64,000 nt of DNA from Struthidea cinerea (Eukaryota > Chordata > Aves > Passeriformes > Corcoracidae), in contig VZTI01004555.1 of NCBI GenBank assembly GCA_013397865.1, positions 564,326 to 628,325 on the forward strand, in the 5' to 3' direction. Position 1 is the first letter of the stretch. Every line of letters starts with the position of its first letter. Below the pieces are notes generated by a model. The model saw only the letters and a list, made by a program, of their open reading frames with translations, ran no database searches and was not told the DNA's origin. Position numbers and translations under genes: made by a program. This document shows positions 1 to 11,823 of the stretch, piece by piece.

Positions 1-3000
1 GTATTATTATTCTTTCCTTTCTGACCTCTTTCTCTGTATTTTTGTTCTCATTTAGCTGTTCTTACACAATGACATGCGCTAAGTGTTCCCTTCAGCATGT
101 GAATGTCAGGATAACCTGAGGTTAAATTATAGCTTGCTAAAGGGGAGCCTTGAACCATGTGATGTTATGTTTCCATTTCTTTCCTGCTGGGGGTGGGGGT
201 AGGGGGCAGAGGGAGGAGGAAGAGGTTTAGTGTTGCATTTAACAAAATATCCAGATTCTATCTTTGTGATTTTGCTCTTTATTCACACTTTCACGTAAGG
301 TGTATACCATGCTTGTGTGTGTGTTAAACAACATCTGAAGAAGTTGGAATACATTAGCATTTTAAGTACCATGAAAATGTACAGGGAACCATCTGGGACT
401 CTGCGAATTGTAATATGAAGAAACAAATTGTATTTAAAAGCTGCATTTAATGTTTAGAATAAAATCTGTGTTTTCTTAACAGCTGAGAACAAAACATTTT
501 CTCGAACAAGGCTTAGCTCCCTGGGCTCTCCCCAGTGGTCCAGTGCTGTGTGAAAAGGTTCAGGAGGGTCCCACTTTACAAAGTTTTCCTCCCTTGATGG
601 GAAGAAAAGTCTTGATGGCTCTTTTTGTTTGCTTACTTTCTCACTCTGGAGACAACATTAAGAACTCACGTGCTGTGCTACAGAAAGACCCAAAAACCCA
701 AACCAAACAAACAAAAAAGAGTTTCAGAGGAATATATATGAAAACTCTCAGTACTGCTAATTACATTTTTAAGGTTCGCTTGCCCATGGCTGCTCATCAA
801 GCCTCTCCACCCTGTCTAGCACATCTGAGGAGTGGGTGCTCTCCTGTGTGCAGCCCACTGCTCTCAGTAAATCACTTCACTTCTCTGTGCTAGTGATTGA
901 TTTTGTCCTGATTTTACTTACCTGCCAAATGAGTGTTTTGCTACTTCACTCAGAGCTCCAAGCATGGAAATCGCAGTGTTAGAAAAAAAATGACAAGTGA
1001 ATATTAGACCAGGTTAATTAAGAAGCGTCTCTGCTCTAGTGTTTCCTTATGGGCTTTGCCAAAGCGGCACTTCAGGGTGGGTGCTAGGGATCTGTATTAT
1101 CCAGCTTGCCTTGGCCAGTGCCAAGGTGAATTGAGCAAAACTGGTAAGTGCAATGCCCAGATTAATTGAGGATAGGCTGTTCTGCTCGTGGTACTAGGTT
1201 GACATACACCTTGGGTTATTAACAGTCAGAGCATGCTGGAGATAATCGTCTGACACGGAATATGATCAGTGGGGGCTCTGAACATGTTCCTCATTTCACT
1301 CACAATTGATTCCCATGTCATATGAGTGTGTGCTTGGAGCTAAGCATGCTGTAGTGCCCTGATAAACTTAATCCTGCAGAATTCCCCAAGAATTCCTATG
1401 AAACATGTAACACACGGCTCGTGGCAAGGTGGTAAAGCAAGCAAGTTTTATTACCAGCCTATAGAGAGCCAAAATAGGTCTTTCGGCTCTTAATATGGCT
1501 CTAACCAAAGAAAACTTTACACCATGGAGCATCACTACATGGTCTCAATGTACGTCAAGGTGTACACACTGCTGCTCTGGCTTTGGATGTCAGCCAGGGA
1601 ATACGGAATGGATCTACTCCCATAAGGGAAGAATTGTGCCTTCTGAAAGGGGGTGTGGGCTATCCAACAGAGCAAGCAGCTGGGAAGGAAGACTAGAAAT
1701 GGCCTGCCTGTTTCTGACCTGCTCTCCCAGGGCTGAGCTGGTCTAGACACAAATCCAGTGCTGAGGAAGCCTCCAGAAAAGCTCCTCTTCTGTTTCCTTG
1801 TGCAGGGGCCATACTGTGCTAGTGAAATCTGTGGGGTATAGTTTGTTCCTTCAGATAAATGGATATAGGATTGCCAAGAGTAGATCAGAAAATGACAAGA
1901 TGTAATTTCCTGCAGGCTCTTCTTTCTCTTCTGGGTAACAACTGGCTACAAGTGATTGGTAAATCAAGGGTCTTGTTGCTTTAAAGCAGAAGAACGGTGC
2001 AGCCAGGACTACAAACCCTAAATAATGAATAATAAGAATAATGTTATTGAACAGCTGCAACACTGCAGTGAGTACTTAAATGTCAACTTTAAAAACCTAT
2101 ATGCCAAATATATCTTCTCGCAGAGAGAATATTTACCTTAATGCTCTCTAATGAAAAATATAGCTAAAAGATTTATAATTACAGTGGCACACTTAAAAAA
2201 GATTTACAAGTATCAATGTATTTACTGAGCTGAAAGAAAATCCATTAAGTTTTGTCTCCTAAAAATGGCTGCTGCCTTCTCTGTTCCCAAATAAAATAAC
2301 ATGAGTAGATGTTTTTCCTGTGAACATTCATTAAATGCTCATCAGGCATAATCTAAGTGACAGCAGAGCTTCAAGACACAAATCACTCATGTATCCTCAC
2401 ACTGGATCATTCATTTAAATATGTACATGTCTCTTCTTTTCTTTTTTTATAATGATGCCTTTCTGTTGCAAGAAGAGATGTTTGATTGTTCTTTACACAT
2501 AACTTTTTTTTACCCCTTTTTAAAAATCATTCGCATAATAGAAGCGTGATATTTTTCCACTTAAATTATGCACTATAAGACAGACAATTTTAAATTACAT
2601 TTTTGGTCTTTTTCTTTTAATAGAAATGTTTCTTTAAAACAAACTGCCTGAACTTAAAGGATGTTATTGCCTCTCTTCCCCAAAAAACCTTCTCTTTACA
2701 AGGAAAAACTGAATAAAAATGAAATCCTTTAGTCTACAGAGAATGGAGAAAACTAGATGAATTGAATGAAAATGGACTGTAAAAGGAAATTAGGAGCATA
2801 TGCTGCTTTTTTGAAAAGTGTCATACATTAGTTGTAAGTCTTTGGCTGATTGTTAGCAGTAGAATGAAATGAAGTAGGACCAAGACGCATACAGTACACT
2901 CCAAATGCATTGCTATATTCACCAATTTAGAGTTGAAGGGAATAGCAAGGCTTATCCTAAATGGAAAACGAGGCAGGAAGGAGCATTTACATTGTCTGAT

Positions 3001-4035
3001 GTAGAGGAATAGTTGATATAAATTCTGCTTAGAGGTCAGCCTGTTATTGCCCTAACTCAGTTGCTTGGTAAAGGGGAGGGAGCTGTCTTGGCAAACTCTT
3101 CCATGTGCCTATTGCACTCATGGGGCTGGGATGAAAAGCCACAGGAGACCTTTCTCTGAAATGGAAGCAACTAATCAATGAATCCATTGTTTGAATGATG
3201 TCAGTCACCGATGCAGCACATACATTATCATGCTTGCAGAGATGCTGTTGTTAATGTGCCCAGCACAATGGAGTCACTAAACCCTGAAGAGAGCCTTCCC
3301 CAGCAGTGGATGCCTGGCTAGGGCTCCACAGAATGTCTTGGTTGTCTCCTCACCCATGTGCCACCCTGGAGCAATGACAAAGCAGCAGGGTTGCAAAGCC
3401 CCCTGCCTGCTCCAAGGAGTGCTTGGTGCAGGGAGCATCTTCCTTGCATAGGAAGGGAAGAAAACGTGGGCAGCCTCTAACTTGATGATTTGTATGAAGG
3501 CAGCTAAGTCCTGGCAGAGACAGGGCTGCTGAACTATGTACTAGTCTAGAGTCACTGCTTGGATTCTGAAGACAGTTATATCCATATTTATACACACCAG
3601 ATTACAGGTGCCGATATCCCACAGGTTCGTCACTCTATTTTGCATCCCTCTCCAGTTCTCCCCCTCAGGGAGGAGCGCTACATGAGCAAAGCACACAAAT
3701 CAATTTTCCCGATGTCTTTCTTTGTATTCACTTACTCTCTTGATAGCAGCTTTTCCCCTCTCCATGGATCACTTTACTATAATTTAAAGTCATCATACAC
3801 CATCATCTATTTGCATTCCTGCAGTTTAGTGTCTTCCAGAGGTTGTGTGTAAAGCAGCTTCAATTCACAGGTGTAGTTTAAACAGTTATGGATCAGATCC
3901 AACTCTCAGGGACATCCATCAGGACATTTCTGCAAGCTCAATTCATTCTGCAAAAGGCAAATGGCATGGTCAAGAGGAGGGAATGCTGAATGTGATGATT
4001 TACCTGTCACTGACCTCAGGACCAAGATATCAGTC
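1..4035. other. Unassigned non-coding DNA
   Basis: No gene or recognisable repeat was found. Open frames are short (the longest about 116 codons at 543-893 on the plus strand) and resemble no known protein. The stretch includes a G-run cluster at 189-213 (listed separately) and an isolated perfect splice-donor-like ACTTACCTG (minus-strand CAG|GTAAGT) near 916-924, with no convincing exon attached. The part around 2100-2750 is AT-rich. Confidence 0.5.
189..213 (+). other. G-quadruplex-forming motif
   Basis: Four guanine runs of 5, 5, 5 and 3 bases are separated by loops of 1, 2 and 4 bases, which satisfies the standard G3+N1-7 quadruplex rule. A purine-rich tail (GGAGGAGGAAGAGG) follows. No adjacent promoter or gene was identified. 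Confidence 0.6.
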
Positions 4036-4041
4036 TTTATT
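4036..4041 (-). promoter_or_regulatory. Possible AATAAA polyadenylation signal for the putative minus-strand gene
   Basis: The plus strand reads TTTATT, which is AATAAA on the minus strand. It is followed downstream on that strand by a moderately GT-rich stretch. It lies about 480 bases beyond the stop codon of the putative terminal exon, a plausible 3' UTR length. The hexamer is common by chance, so this call depends on the exons being real. Confidence 0.2.
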
Positions 4042-4522
4042 TTCTTATCTGATGTGGAAACTCTCAGGAGAATTCTGTGATCATCATGATTCCGTTCACT
4101 TCTCCTTGAAACATGGCACATTAACTTGCAAAGGAGGTACGTGGGCTGGAGATTAAAATGATTTCATAGGGCATCCATACAATATTAGCAGTGGAGGGCA
4201 CAATTCTGCTTTTAATTCAATGACAGAAAAGCTGAGCCTGGTGGAATTATGCTACATCACTTCACTATAAAAAGAAGATATACTTAAAATGTTCAAAAGC
4301 GTTTATCTGGATTCTACAGAAAACACGAGTGGTAATATCCAGTGGTTTGCTGTTTGGGAGAAACCCATCTCCCTGTTCCAATAAGAAGCAGTATGTTAAA
4401 ATTAGAAAGCAGCTGCCTCTGTCTGTCTTGAAGGGCTAATATGGTACAACAGCATTTCTGACTGCTTCAGAAAATAGCCAGCAGTATGAGCAGTGATGTG
4501 AGAACCGAAGCCGTCTGGCTCC

Positions 4523-4632
4523 CTAGCAGAGCCAGTCTTTCTTCCGGCATGAGTGTAAACGCAGCTTGATGTCCTCAGCCTTTTCTCTCTCCTGCAGCAT
4601 TCGCTGTAGCTGAGAGGCCAGATGCCCTCTGA
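4523..4632 (-). CDS. Putative terminal coding exon with stop codon
   Basis: On the minus strand an acceptor-like CACAG at 4637-4633, with a branch-point-like GTTAAC about 20 bases upstream, is followed by two bases, 35 codons and a TAG stop at 4525-4523. The two leading bases complement the single base left by the donor at 5763, so the exons would join in frame across a 1,130-base intron; the joined codon is GTC (Val). The peptide is charged and helix-prone (SQLQRMLQEREKAEDIKLRL), suggesting a short C-terminal coiled coil, and ends KKDWLC. The pyrimidine tract before the acceptor is weak. A possible AATAAA polyadenylation signal lies on the minus strand at 4041-4036, about 480 bases past the stop. 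The protein is not recognised. Transcript evidence would decide. Confidence 0.33.
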
Positions 4633-5762
4633 CTGTGCTCCAGGATTGTTAACGTGCTTTGGGGATACAGGCCACTGACACAGTTAATGCACTAACTAAA
4701 TACAGAAAGCACTCCCCAAGCTGCTCTTTACACAAGCTGCGCCACTGCTCACAGGGTCCAGCACGCATTTCTTCACCTGTTTATCAGTTTTGCTGTCTGA
4801 TTTCCTCACCCTGAGCAGCGTGCTGCAGGGACAAGGGCTTACACTCCTTTCCCATGGCTCCAGCTGCCTGTACCCCAACTCCCACCTGCATGGTGGAAAA
4901 GAAGACCTTTCCCTGACACATTAAATATTGCAAGATGATGTAGCTAGCAGTCTATATCATGCAGCTATTTCCTTTAGTTAAGAGGTTTATAAAGATTAGA
5001 TTCTCATAGCAAAATATGCTGGTTTTCCACAGATTAAACTCCATCACATTGAAATATGTTGAGTTCTTTATGCACAAGGTAATGAATCTGTCTGCTCTTC
5101 TACAAAAATGGAAATAGTGGTACAGGGACTAAATTCTTTTAATTGGATGTTCTCCATGTGTGTTACCAGTTTTTTATTGTTTTTTTTTTTCTTCATCCTT
5201 GAGAGATCAGGTGTTCCTCAAACATGCTGATTAAAAGATATTTATCAGTCATGGCCCCTCTTTTCCACAAATAGCCTTTTCAGTATCTGCTGCATAGCTC
5301 AAGAGCATATTCTGTCAGCCTGGTACATAGATTTATCATCCTGGTGTCTAGATCTGCACTTCCACAGCCTGGCAGGGAATCAATATGTGCAACCCACCAG
5401 CCAGTCATTCCAGTAATTATGATAACCCTGTAGACCAATAAAGTGGGAAGTGTTTTGCTGTCACTGTTTTCTGAGACACCAGAACACATCCTCATCTTTC
5501 ACAGTGTTTTACAATTATTTGAATAATGAGAAGACTTCCTGAGAAAGGATCTGTGAGGAGCACAAACCTGCTGTTTGTGCTGCAAGACTGTGAAGCACCA
5601 CGGCTGTGTGAGTGGGGTCAGCTCACAGCCACAACAGCGAGACCCTGCAGCTCATTTCTGCTGAGTTTCCAACAATACCCTTGACAGTGGCCAATCAGCT
5701 GGTGTGCAAACTGTAAACACATCACTGTGCCTTGTGCCTCCTTGCGTGTTTGACGTACTCAC

Positions 5763-6283
5763 CTGGTCCCTTTTGCCAGATATGCAGAGTCCTGCTCTTT
5801 CTTTGTCCATCCTGAAGCAGATGGACTTGTCCAGGTTGGGGCCTGTGAGGGATTGGAATCGCCGCAGTAATGACACTGCTGCTCCCTAAAAACACCTGCT
5901 CCAAAGGTGGTTGATTCACACTGCAACTCACATGGGAAAGTGGGTTCAAACATGTCTTCTGCTGAGCTCTCACTGAAACTGGGCTGATAAGCTCTGCAGA
6001 ACAGCAGGGGTATTCACTGGGGCTGAGATCTGTGCTCCCTGGTGCTTCACCCATGGCCTGTGCACACAGGGGCTGGTCTGCATCAATTGCTTTAGCAAAG
6101 AGCAAATCCTGGGATGGATGGGTGAGTGATGGGGAAATGTCAGCAAGCTCCCACTGAAAGGTGGGAGCTGGTGCAGTCTCTGAGGAAACGTTGGTGGGAG
6201 TGAGCTGTTGTACTGACTGCAACTGAGGGCACAATAATAACTCATTGGAATTATTACTTGAGGATGTGAGTGACTGGAAATAT
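5763..6283 (-). CDS. Putative internal coding exon of an unidentified protein
   Basis: Read on the minus strand, this 521-base interval is open for 173 consecutive codons between two strong splice signals. The acceptor (AG at 6285-6284) has a long pyrimidine tract and a branch-point-like CTCCTAAC about 21 bases upstream. The donor at 5763/5762 reads CAG|GTGAGTACG, close to the ideal consensus. The first base completes a split codon and the last base begins one. The peptide is rich in Ser, Pro and Gln with few charged residues, and contains FQWELADI about one third of the way along; this resembles a disordered or transactivation-type segment, but I recognise no domain or family. The donor phase fits the candidate exon at 4632-4523. 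Caveat: the minus strand is pyrimidine-rich here and other frames are also partly open (for example 6443-5970), so chance is not excluded. Upstream exons were not found. Confidence 0.38.
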
Positions 6284-7511
6284 CTGTGAAAGAACAGAAA
6301 ATGTTAGGAGCAGAAAGGAAAGCCCAGCCTCTCCAGAGGCTATGGGAGATAGATGAAAGGGTCAGCTTGACCTGTCTTATCTGCAGGCCTTTTTTCCAGA
6401 AGAGTGAGGAAGAGCGATGAGCCTGGTAGAACTCCTCTAGCACACAGATAAACAGCCTTGCTTTGCAGTACTACACCAAGAGCTTAAAGCGCTAAGATAA
6501 AACATAGAAACAAGCAACTATGGAACATGTTGCATCAAAATATCAAACTCCAGTGACAAGTCAGGTGTAGTTCAGTGCCTTTTTGGCCTTTTGATGCACT
6601 GTAACTATTGCATAGGGAAGATAAAAGCATTTCTCAATGGTTGGGGAACGAATGTCTATGAGGCAAGAAATGACACTTCTGCCTTTGGGCCATATTCTTT
6701 GCTGTTTCAAGAGGTGAAACATGGTTGAGATAAAGCAGCCTCCATCTGTTTCTCCCAACACATTAATCATTTGGCATCTTTACATGAAAACTGTAAGTAC
6801 TTTCCCAGGTTTTGGAATATGCTTCCTCCTTCTGAGTGCCCCAGAAAAAAAAAAAAAGTGGCCTCTCACTAGGCAGCAAACAGCACAAAATAGTCTGTGC
6901 AGCTGTGAGAGCTGGTTGGGGAAGGATTTGGTGCCTCCAAGCTAGTCTATTGATTTGAAGCCTGAATAAACAGAAGAATAAAACATGCAGGTCTGTAACT
7001 TTTAATTATCATTTCTAGAGATAATAAATTGTGAAATCATTGCTGTTTTAGAGAACTGAAAACACACCCACTCAAAGTGAAATTTCACAAGGAAGCTTTT
7101 TGCCTGGAATGCCACTGGAACAGCCAGAGAAATAATTATCAACCTTTTTTATTCACTTACAGTGACTACAGTAAGTTAAAAACGTTGATATTGGTTTTGG
7201 TCTCAAGAAGTGCATATGTCTTTATATATGTATTTATATATGCACTTTACCTTATAGTCTAATGTAATATGTATATGATATCTTTTGACAAAATTTTGGT
7301 AATAATTTTTAAAATTGGTTTGAAATTTGAAAAAAGACCATGGTAGATTATTTTATTATTATTATTGACTGATATTTTTTACCTCCTCTAGTCAATTCTT
7401 TCCATTAGGCAAACTAAACAGATACCTAACCCGCTGAAATCTATGGGGTTTTGTGGTTGTGCCTTTTTGTCCAGTGCAGATAGTGTCATCCCAAATTAAT
7501 TTTCATTTTCT

Positions 7512-7523
7512 ACCACCTGGTGG
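7512..7523. promoter_or_regulatory. CTCF-like core motif
   Basis: The 12-mer ACCACCTGGTGG matches 11 of 12 positions of the reverse CTCF core GCCMYCTRSTGG, and is itself nearly palindromic around CCACCTGGTGG. The wider 19-bp consensus is matched less well. This is a motif call only. Confidence 0.25.
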
Positions 7524-9494
7524 ACTTTTTATAACTGATGACAAAAATTGCAGGATGGTTTCTCTTCTCATGTTGGATGAGCAAATAAACACTTCAAGAA
7601 CAATATGAGGTTTGCTTTAAAACTTGCCTTTCAGGCAAATTTGTACGCCACTGAGCTTTTATACCAATATTTGTTGGGAGGCAGAAGAAATCGTTGCATG
7701 GCACTTCTATCACTACTCACCCAGCTTCATCCCCATTTCTAGAAGTGTCAGCCCTGTTCTCCCTTGTCTTTTGATGTGGTCAAAATTATTTTCCCATCTT
7801 CATCTTCGAACAATCACCTGGGTTGTGAGCTCAATACTTGTCTTGTGCGTGGCTGTTCTTGCTCTGCAGATTGCCATTGATGCCCAGTTTTCTTTTATAA
7901 ATCCTTCCATACCTAAGTGTGGGCACCTCTTGCTCCAAAGCAGCACTTTCCCAGTGCCCCCCAGTGCATTCCCATGGATAGGGCAGTGCTCACACCCTCT
8001 CAGAGCTATACCTCTGGGCAATTATTTGAGGCTCTACATCTCCATCTGAACTAAAGATGCACAAGTTTTAAGCTTAGAGTCCCTTCAGGAGTGGGGTAGG
8101 AGGAAGAGAGTTCCTGGGACCTCTGCCACAAGGCAGTTTTTTTGTATCATTAACTGGAAGCAAATAGTTTTCTTCTCATTCCATTTGACTGATGGAGATA
8201 TCCATGGATAAGCCAAATTTCTATCAAAGCTCTTTGTTTTCAAGCATCACACGGATTTTCACTTCTCAATGAACTTTTGTCCTGTTTCCTGGCCAGGTCC
8301 TAATCCACATCTACAGGCTGTCCAGGACTGAGTAGATCAGGAATTGAAAAGACTGCTCCAGAACTCAGGAAGGCATAATCTGGGATGAGCCAAGGGGCGC
8401 AGATGTAGCAGATTCCCACCCTCTGCAGTCCACGCAGAGACTTTGTCCTACACAGTGTACACAGGCACCAGCCCTTGTAACTGCATTGAGAGCTTCTCCC
8501 TCCATTCCATTCTATCAGTGTGAAAGATTTGGTCAGAAAATTTTCTTTTAGGGAGATTCAGCATGTTAATGTGAGTGCATTGGTTCCTCCATGGATGAAG
8601 TCTGAAGTCATCACTCCTTGTGCTGTTAATCAGCGGGGTTTTGCTGGAGCTGCTATACCCAGTGACTGTGATGATGCTATATCCAGTGAAAAGCTAAGTT
8701 TCTAGCTCTCCCTTAATGAAAAGCAAGCAGTGTGTAATGGCAGTATAAAAAAGTGCTGAGGGCTGCTCTTTATTATTGCTGACTTGGGGTTTTTATGTGC
8801 AAGGCCCAGTAAAAGCTACTGACCATGGCCATGGACCCTCCTGGTCAGTGCAGCTGAAGGCCAACAGGAACAACCATCACAGGAATAAGAGGGTGACAGC
8901 AAAAAAAACCAGAAGAGCTGAGAAGTCACAAAACCCAGCTGCCACCTTCTGTACGATTTCTGTACCACAGAACAAACTCGGATCACGTTGGATTGGCCTC
9001 TTTGTGAATAGATATGTGAAATGGGAATTTTCATGTAAATTGGTGTCAGCAGCCTTGGAAATAACCAGAGCTTGCAACAGAACGAGCTAATTCCAGGTGT
9101 TTTCAAGGGAAATCAGTCTACAGATTGATGGATGAGTTTTGGGAGGATAAATTGTTAAGCTTGTGAAGATGAAAGTCTCTATTTGCACAGGTACAAAGTT
9201 TAAATAGCTTTTTTTGATTCACGGTTTTGAACTGCAAAACAGCAGCATGCATCGTGCTATGTGTAACCTAATAATCTGCTTTAAAACAAATGTGAGGCAA
9301 CACCAATTAAGGCCATGTTTTTTAATGAATAGCTGCTCAGCCAGGTAAAAAACCATGTAGCATATTGTGCCATCCATTTTAAGTAGAACTTCACACAGCC
9401 CTTCAAAGGCGGGTTCTGCCTAACAAGTGGATGGAGCGATGTATCTCTATTTTACAAGGCAAAAGGGAATAGTGTGGGCAGTGCATGATGTGCC

Positions 9495-9517
9495 TGTGTG
9501 TGCGTGCGTGCGCGTGC
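9495..9517. repeat. Alternating purine-pyrimidine (GT/GC) tract, Z-DNA-prone
   Basis: There are 23 bases of uninterrupted pyrimidine-purine alternation composed of TG, CG and TGCG units, with several CpG dinucleotides. Such tracts are the classical sequence for left-handed DNA. It also behaves as a short, impure microsatellite. Confidence 0.6.
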
Positions 9518-11663
9518 TCGCAGTGTTGAAAGCACCAGATTATGCTGAACTGATTAAACAGGCTTACAATTGCATTACAGCAGACACTGCGATGGGAGCC
9601 AAAATATGATTGGCAAAATATACATGACATATTGTAAAACAGATAAAATGATAACAGCTTTTTACTGAAGAGCATCTGCTATTCAGTTGGGAAATTAGGG
9701 TGGAATGCAACTGTTCTTATAAATCATAAAATGGCGCTACCATCATCAAGAATTTCCCCTCATAATTTTTTAAAGTGTGATATAGCTGTCGCTCTTGCTT
9801 GTATAACAGAAAGTTAGAGACTTCAAATTTTTTTCTCTGAGCATGCTAGATAGAAAAAAAATTTCTTTAACTGCCCTTTAGCATTAAGTTCTTTGAACCT
9901 TGTGCTCACTGACAAGTTTGAGGGTTAAAGCAGATTAACCAGATAAAATGACCTGACATTAGTGGGTTTTGAATTTGTTCAGTGGAACTGCAGAAGAAGG
10001 GAGAGCAAATCTGATTATTCTGATGTTAGCCAAACCTTCTTGCCTTCTTGTTGTAGAGGTTTACCATTTGTTCTGTGGGGGAGACTGCACACACAGGCTG
10101 TGTTGTTTTGTGCATTGATCTGCTGGGATTAGACTTACTCTGACTGAATGCAGTGACCTTCAGATGCTTCCATGGAAGAAGGTCTGCTTCTTAAGACAAA
10201 TAATTAACCACTTCAGGATGGATGTTGCCTCACTATCTAGTGAATTGCTTCCACAGGGTGTAATGACTCACTACTTAATTGCTATGTAATTTTACTATTA
10301 TCTGTAAAATGGTTTTCAGAAAGGAAAGAAATAATTGCAAATGGTCTGATGTAAACTGCCCCAGCTTTACTGATATCCAGTAATCATGTGTTAGGTCCCT
10401 AGTGAGTGCAAATGCATCTCTTGAAAGGGCTGTCCTGCTGTAAGCGGCCTGACATAAAATTCCTTTCTGAGAGCAAAACACAGGAGAATGTGTGAGACAT
10501 TCAGACCTCTTTGTGGTCTAACCTCCGATTGCCTGGTGCCAGGGCAAACCATATCCAAATTTTTTGCTGTGCTGATGTCTTTCCAATCTGTTCTGACAGT
10601 TCTGCTGCCTGCCAGGTCATGCAGTGGACACTCATTTTGTGGTCTGCAATCTGCAATCAAAATAAATCTTCATACATTCCCTCAAACACTCACGTTACTG
10701 AGATCTACCTGCCCTGCCCCACACTGCACCTGCTTCAACTTACTGGCTGTCCCGTACTAGCTGTCTTTTTTCTTCTTTCTTTAAACTGGATCAGCATAGG
10801 AAATGCCTGTATATATTAAGATTTTTATAGGATCCTGCAGAAAGAAGAGATTCTGCCATGTAACTGGGCTGGTCTGCCAATTCTCTTTATACCAGAGGTT
10901 TGTACACTCAGCCTTGGCACTGTGCTCCTACACCACTCACAGTTTTAACCTTGAACTGTAGTGCAGGTAGGAGTCATTCTTGATTTGTCACACAATAATG
11001 TGTAAACATATCCTGTGGATGTACAAAATGCAACGTTTTTGGCTGAAAGAACTGTTTCTTTTGTCTAGTACTTGTTAGCCTGCACATCTTTTAAGGGTTG
11101 TTGCACTCTGCATCATCCGGCGGCAACATATGTATTTATATGAATTTAGCAGATGCTGGGCAGCAAATCATCTGACCAAGAGTTCCCCAAAACACTTCTG
11201 CCATTTAATTGCTGCTTACCCAGTGGCTTTTAAAAATGTTTCTCTCCCCATCTCAAAATTGCTGCATCTAAAGGCTCAGCTGAGAGCGAACAACAACTGG
11301 TAATTCTTGCATCATCTCCTGTTCTGGCAAAACTCATGGGTACTGTCAGGTACCACTTGTCTGAGAGCTGATCTGTGCTTTGTTTTGCAGGCTCCTTTTT
11401 TGTCACCAGTCCTTCCTAAGTCTTCTCTCAGGTCTAATAGATGGTATGAGACCAGATAGCTGGATACTAAGACTGGGCCAATCTTACCACGAAGCCGTGG
11501 CTGTTTGCAGCTGACTGCAAAAAGTAGGGAAAGAACCTGTCTTAGATCCCACTATTTCCATAGCCAAGGCTGTAGAAGTCTGGCATGTGCCAGGAGAGGC
11601 CTTGGTTTTTGCTATGTGAGTCTTAAACCAGTTAAGATACAGAGCAGGTTTCTCACTGAGGTT

Positions 11664-11823
11664 TTGCTGCCTCCATCCTTGGAGGTTTTCAAGAGTTGAC
11701 TGGATAAAACCTTGAGCAACCATTTTTGATCTCATAGCAGACCCTGCTTTGAGCATTATGTTGAGCCAGGGATCTTCTGAGGCCCTTACCAAGTCAAGTT
11801 ATGTGGCAACTGTGTGATACTCT
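11664..11823 (+). mobile_element. CR1 LINE 3' tail (plus strand, truncated)
   Basis: The text follows the sense strand of the avian CR1 3' region: TCCTTGGAGGTTTTCAAGAG, a diverged 'tggataaaaccttgagcaac', 'gaccctgctttgagca', and a diverged 'gatcttctgaggccc', ending near the degraded octamer repeat 'tgtgtgatactct'. CR1 copies are normally truncated at the 5' end, as here. Divergence is substantial, so this is an old, inactive copy. Sequence back to about 11460 may belong to it but is not recognisable. A minus-strand open frame at 11484-11792 is an antisense shadow of this repeat. Confidence 0.72.

Larger units (their letters stand above)
6284..11663. other. Unassigned non-coding DNA
   Basis: No gene or clear repeat is recognised. 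The stretch contains an AT-rich segment at 7190-7380, a CTCF-like motif at 7512-7523, and an alternating purine-pyrimidine tract at 9495-9517. Open frames reach 141 codons (7624-8049, plus strand) without recognisable similarity. If the exons at 6283-4523 are real, part of this stretch would be an intron of that gene. Confidence 0.5.

Noticed and set aside
1394..1500. Possible degraded LTR end on the minus strand (AATAAA within TTTTATTACC and a TG at 1407)
   Set aside because: No matching right terminus or target-site duplication was found, and the surrounding text does not match any LTR I recognise.
6712..6788. Plus-strand interval with acceptor-like CAAG, a good Kozak ATG at 6721 and GTAAGT donor
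   Set aside because: Short, with no partner exon; the donor follows ACT instead of CAG, and such intervals are expected by chance in 64 kb.
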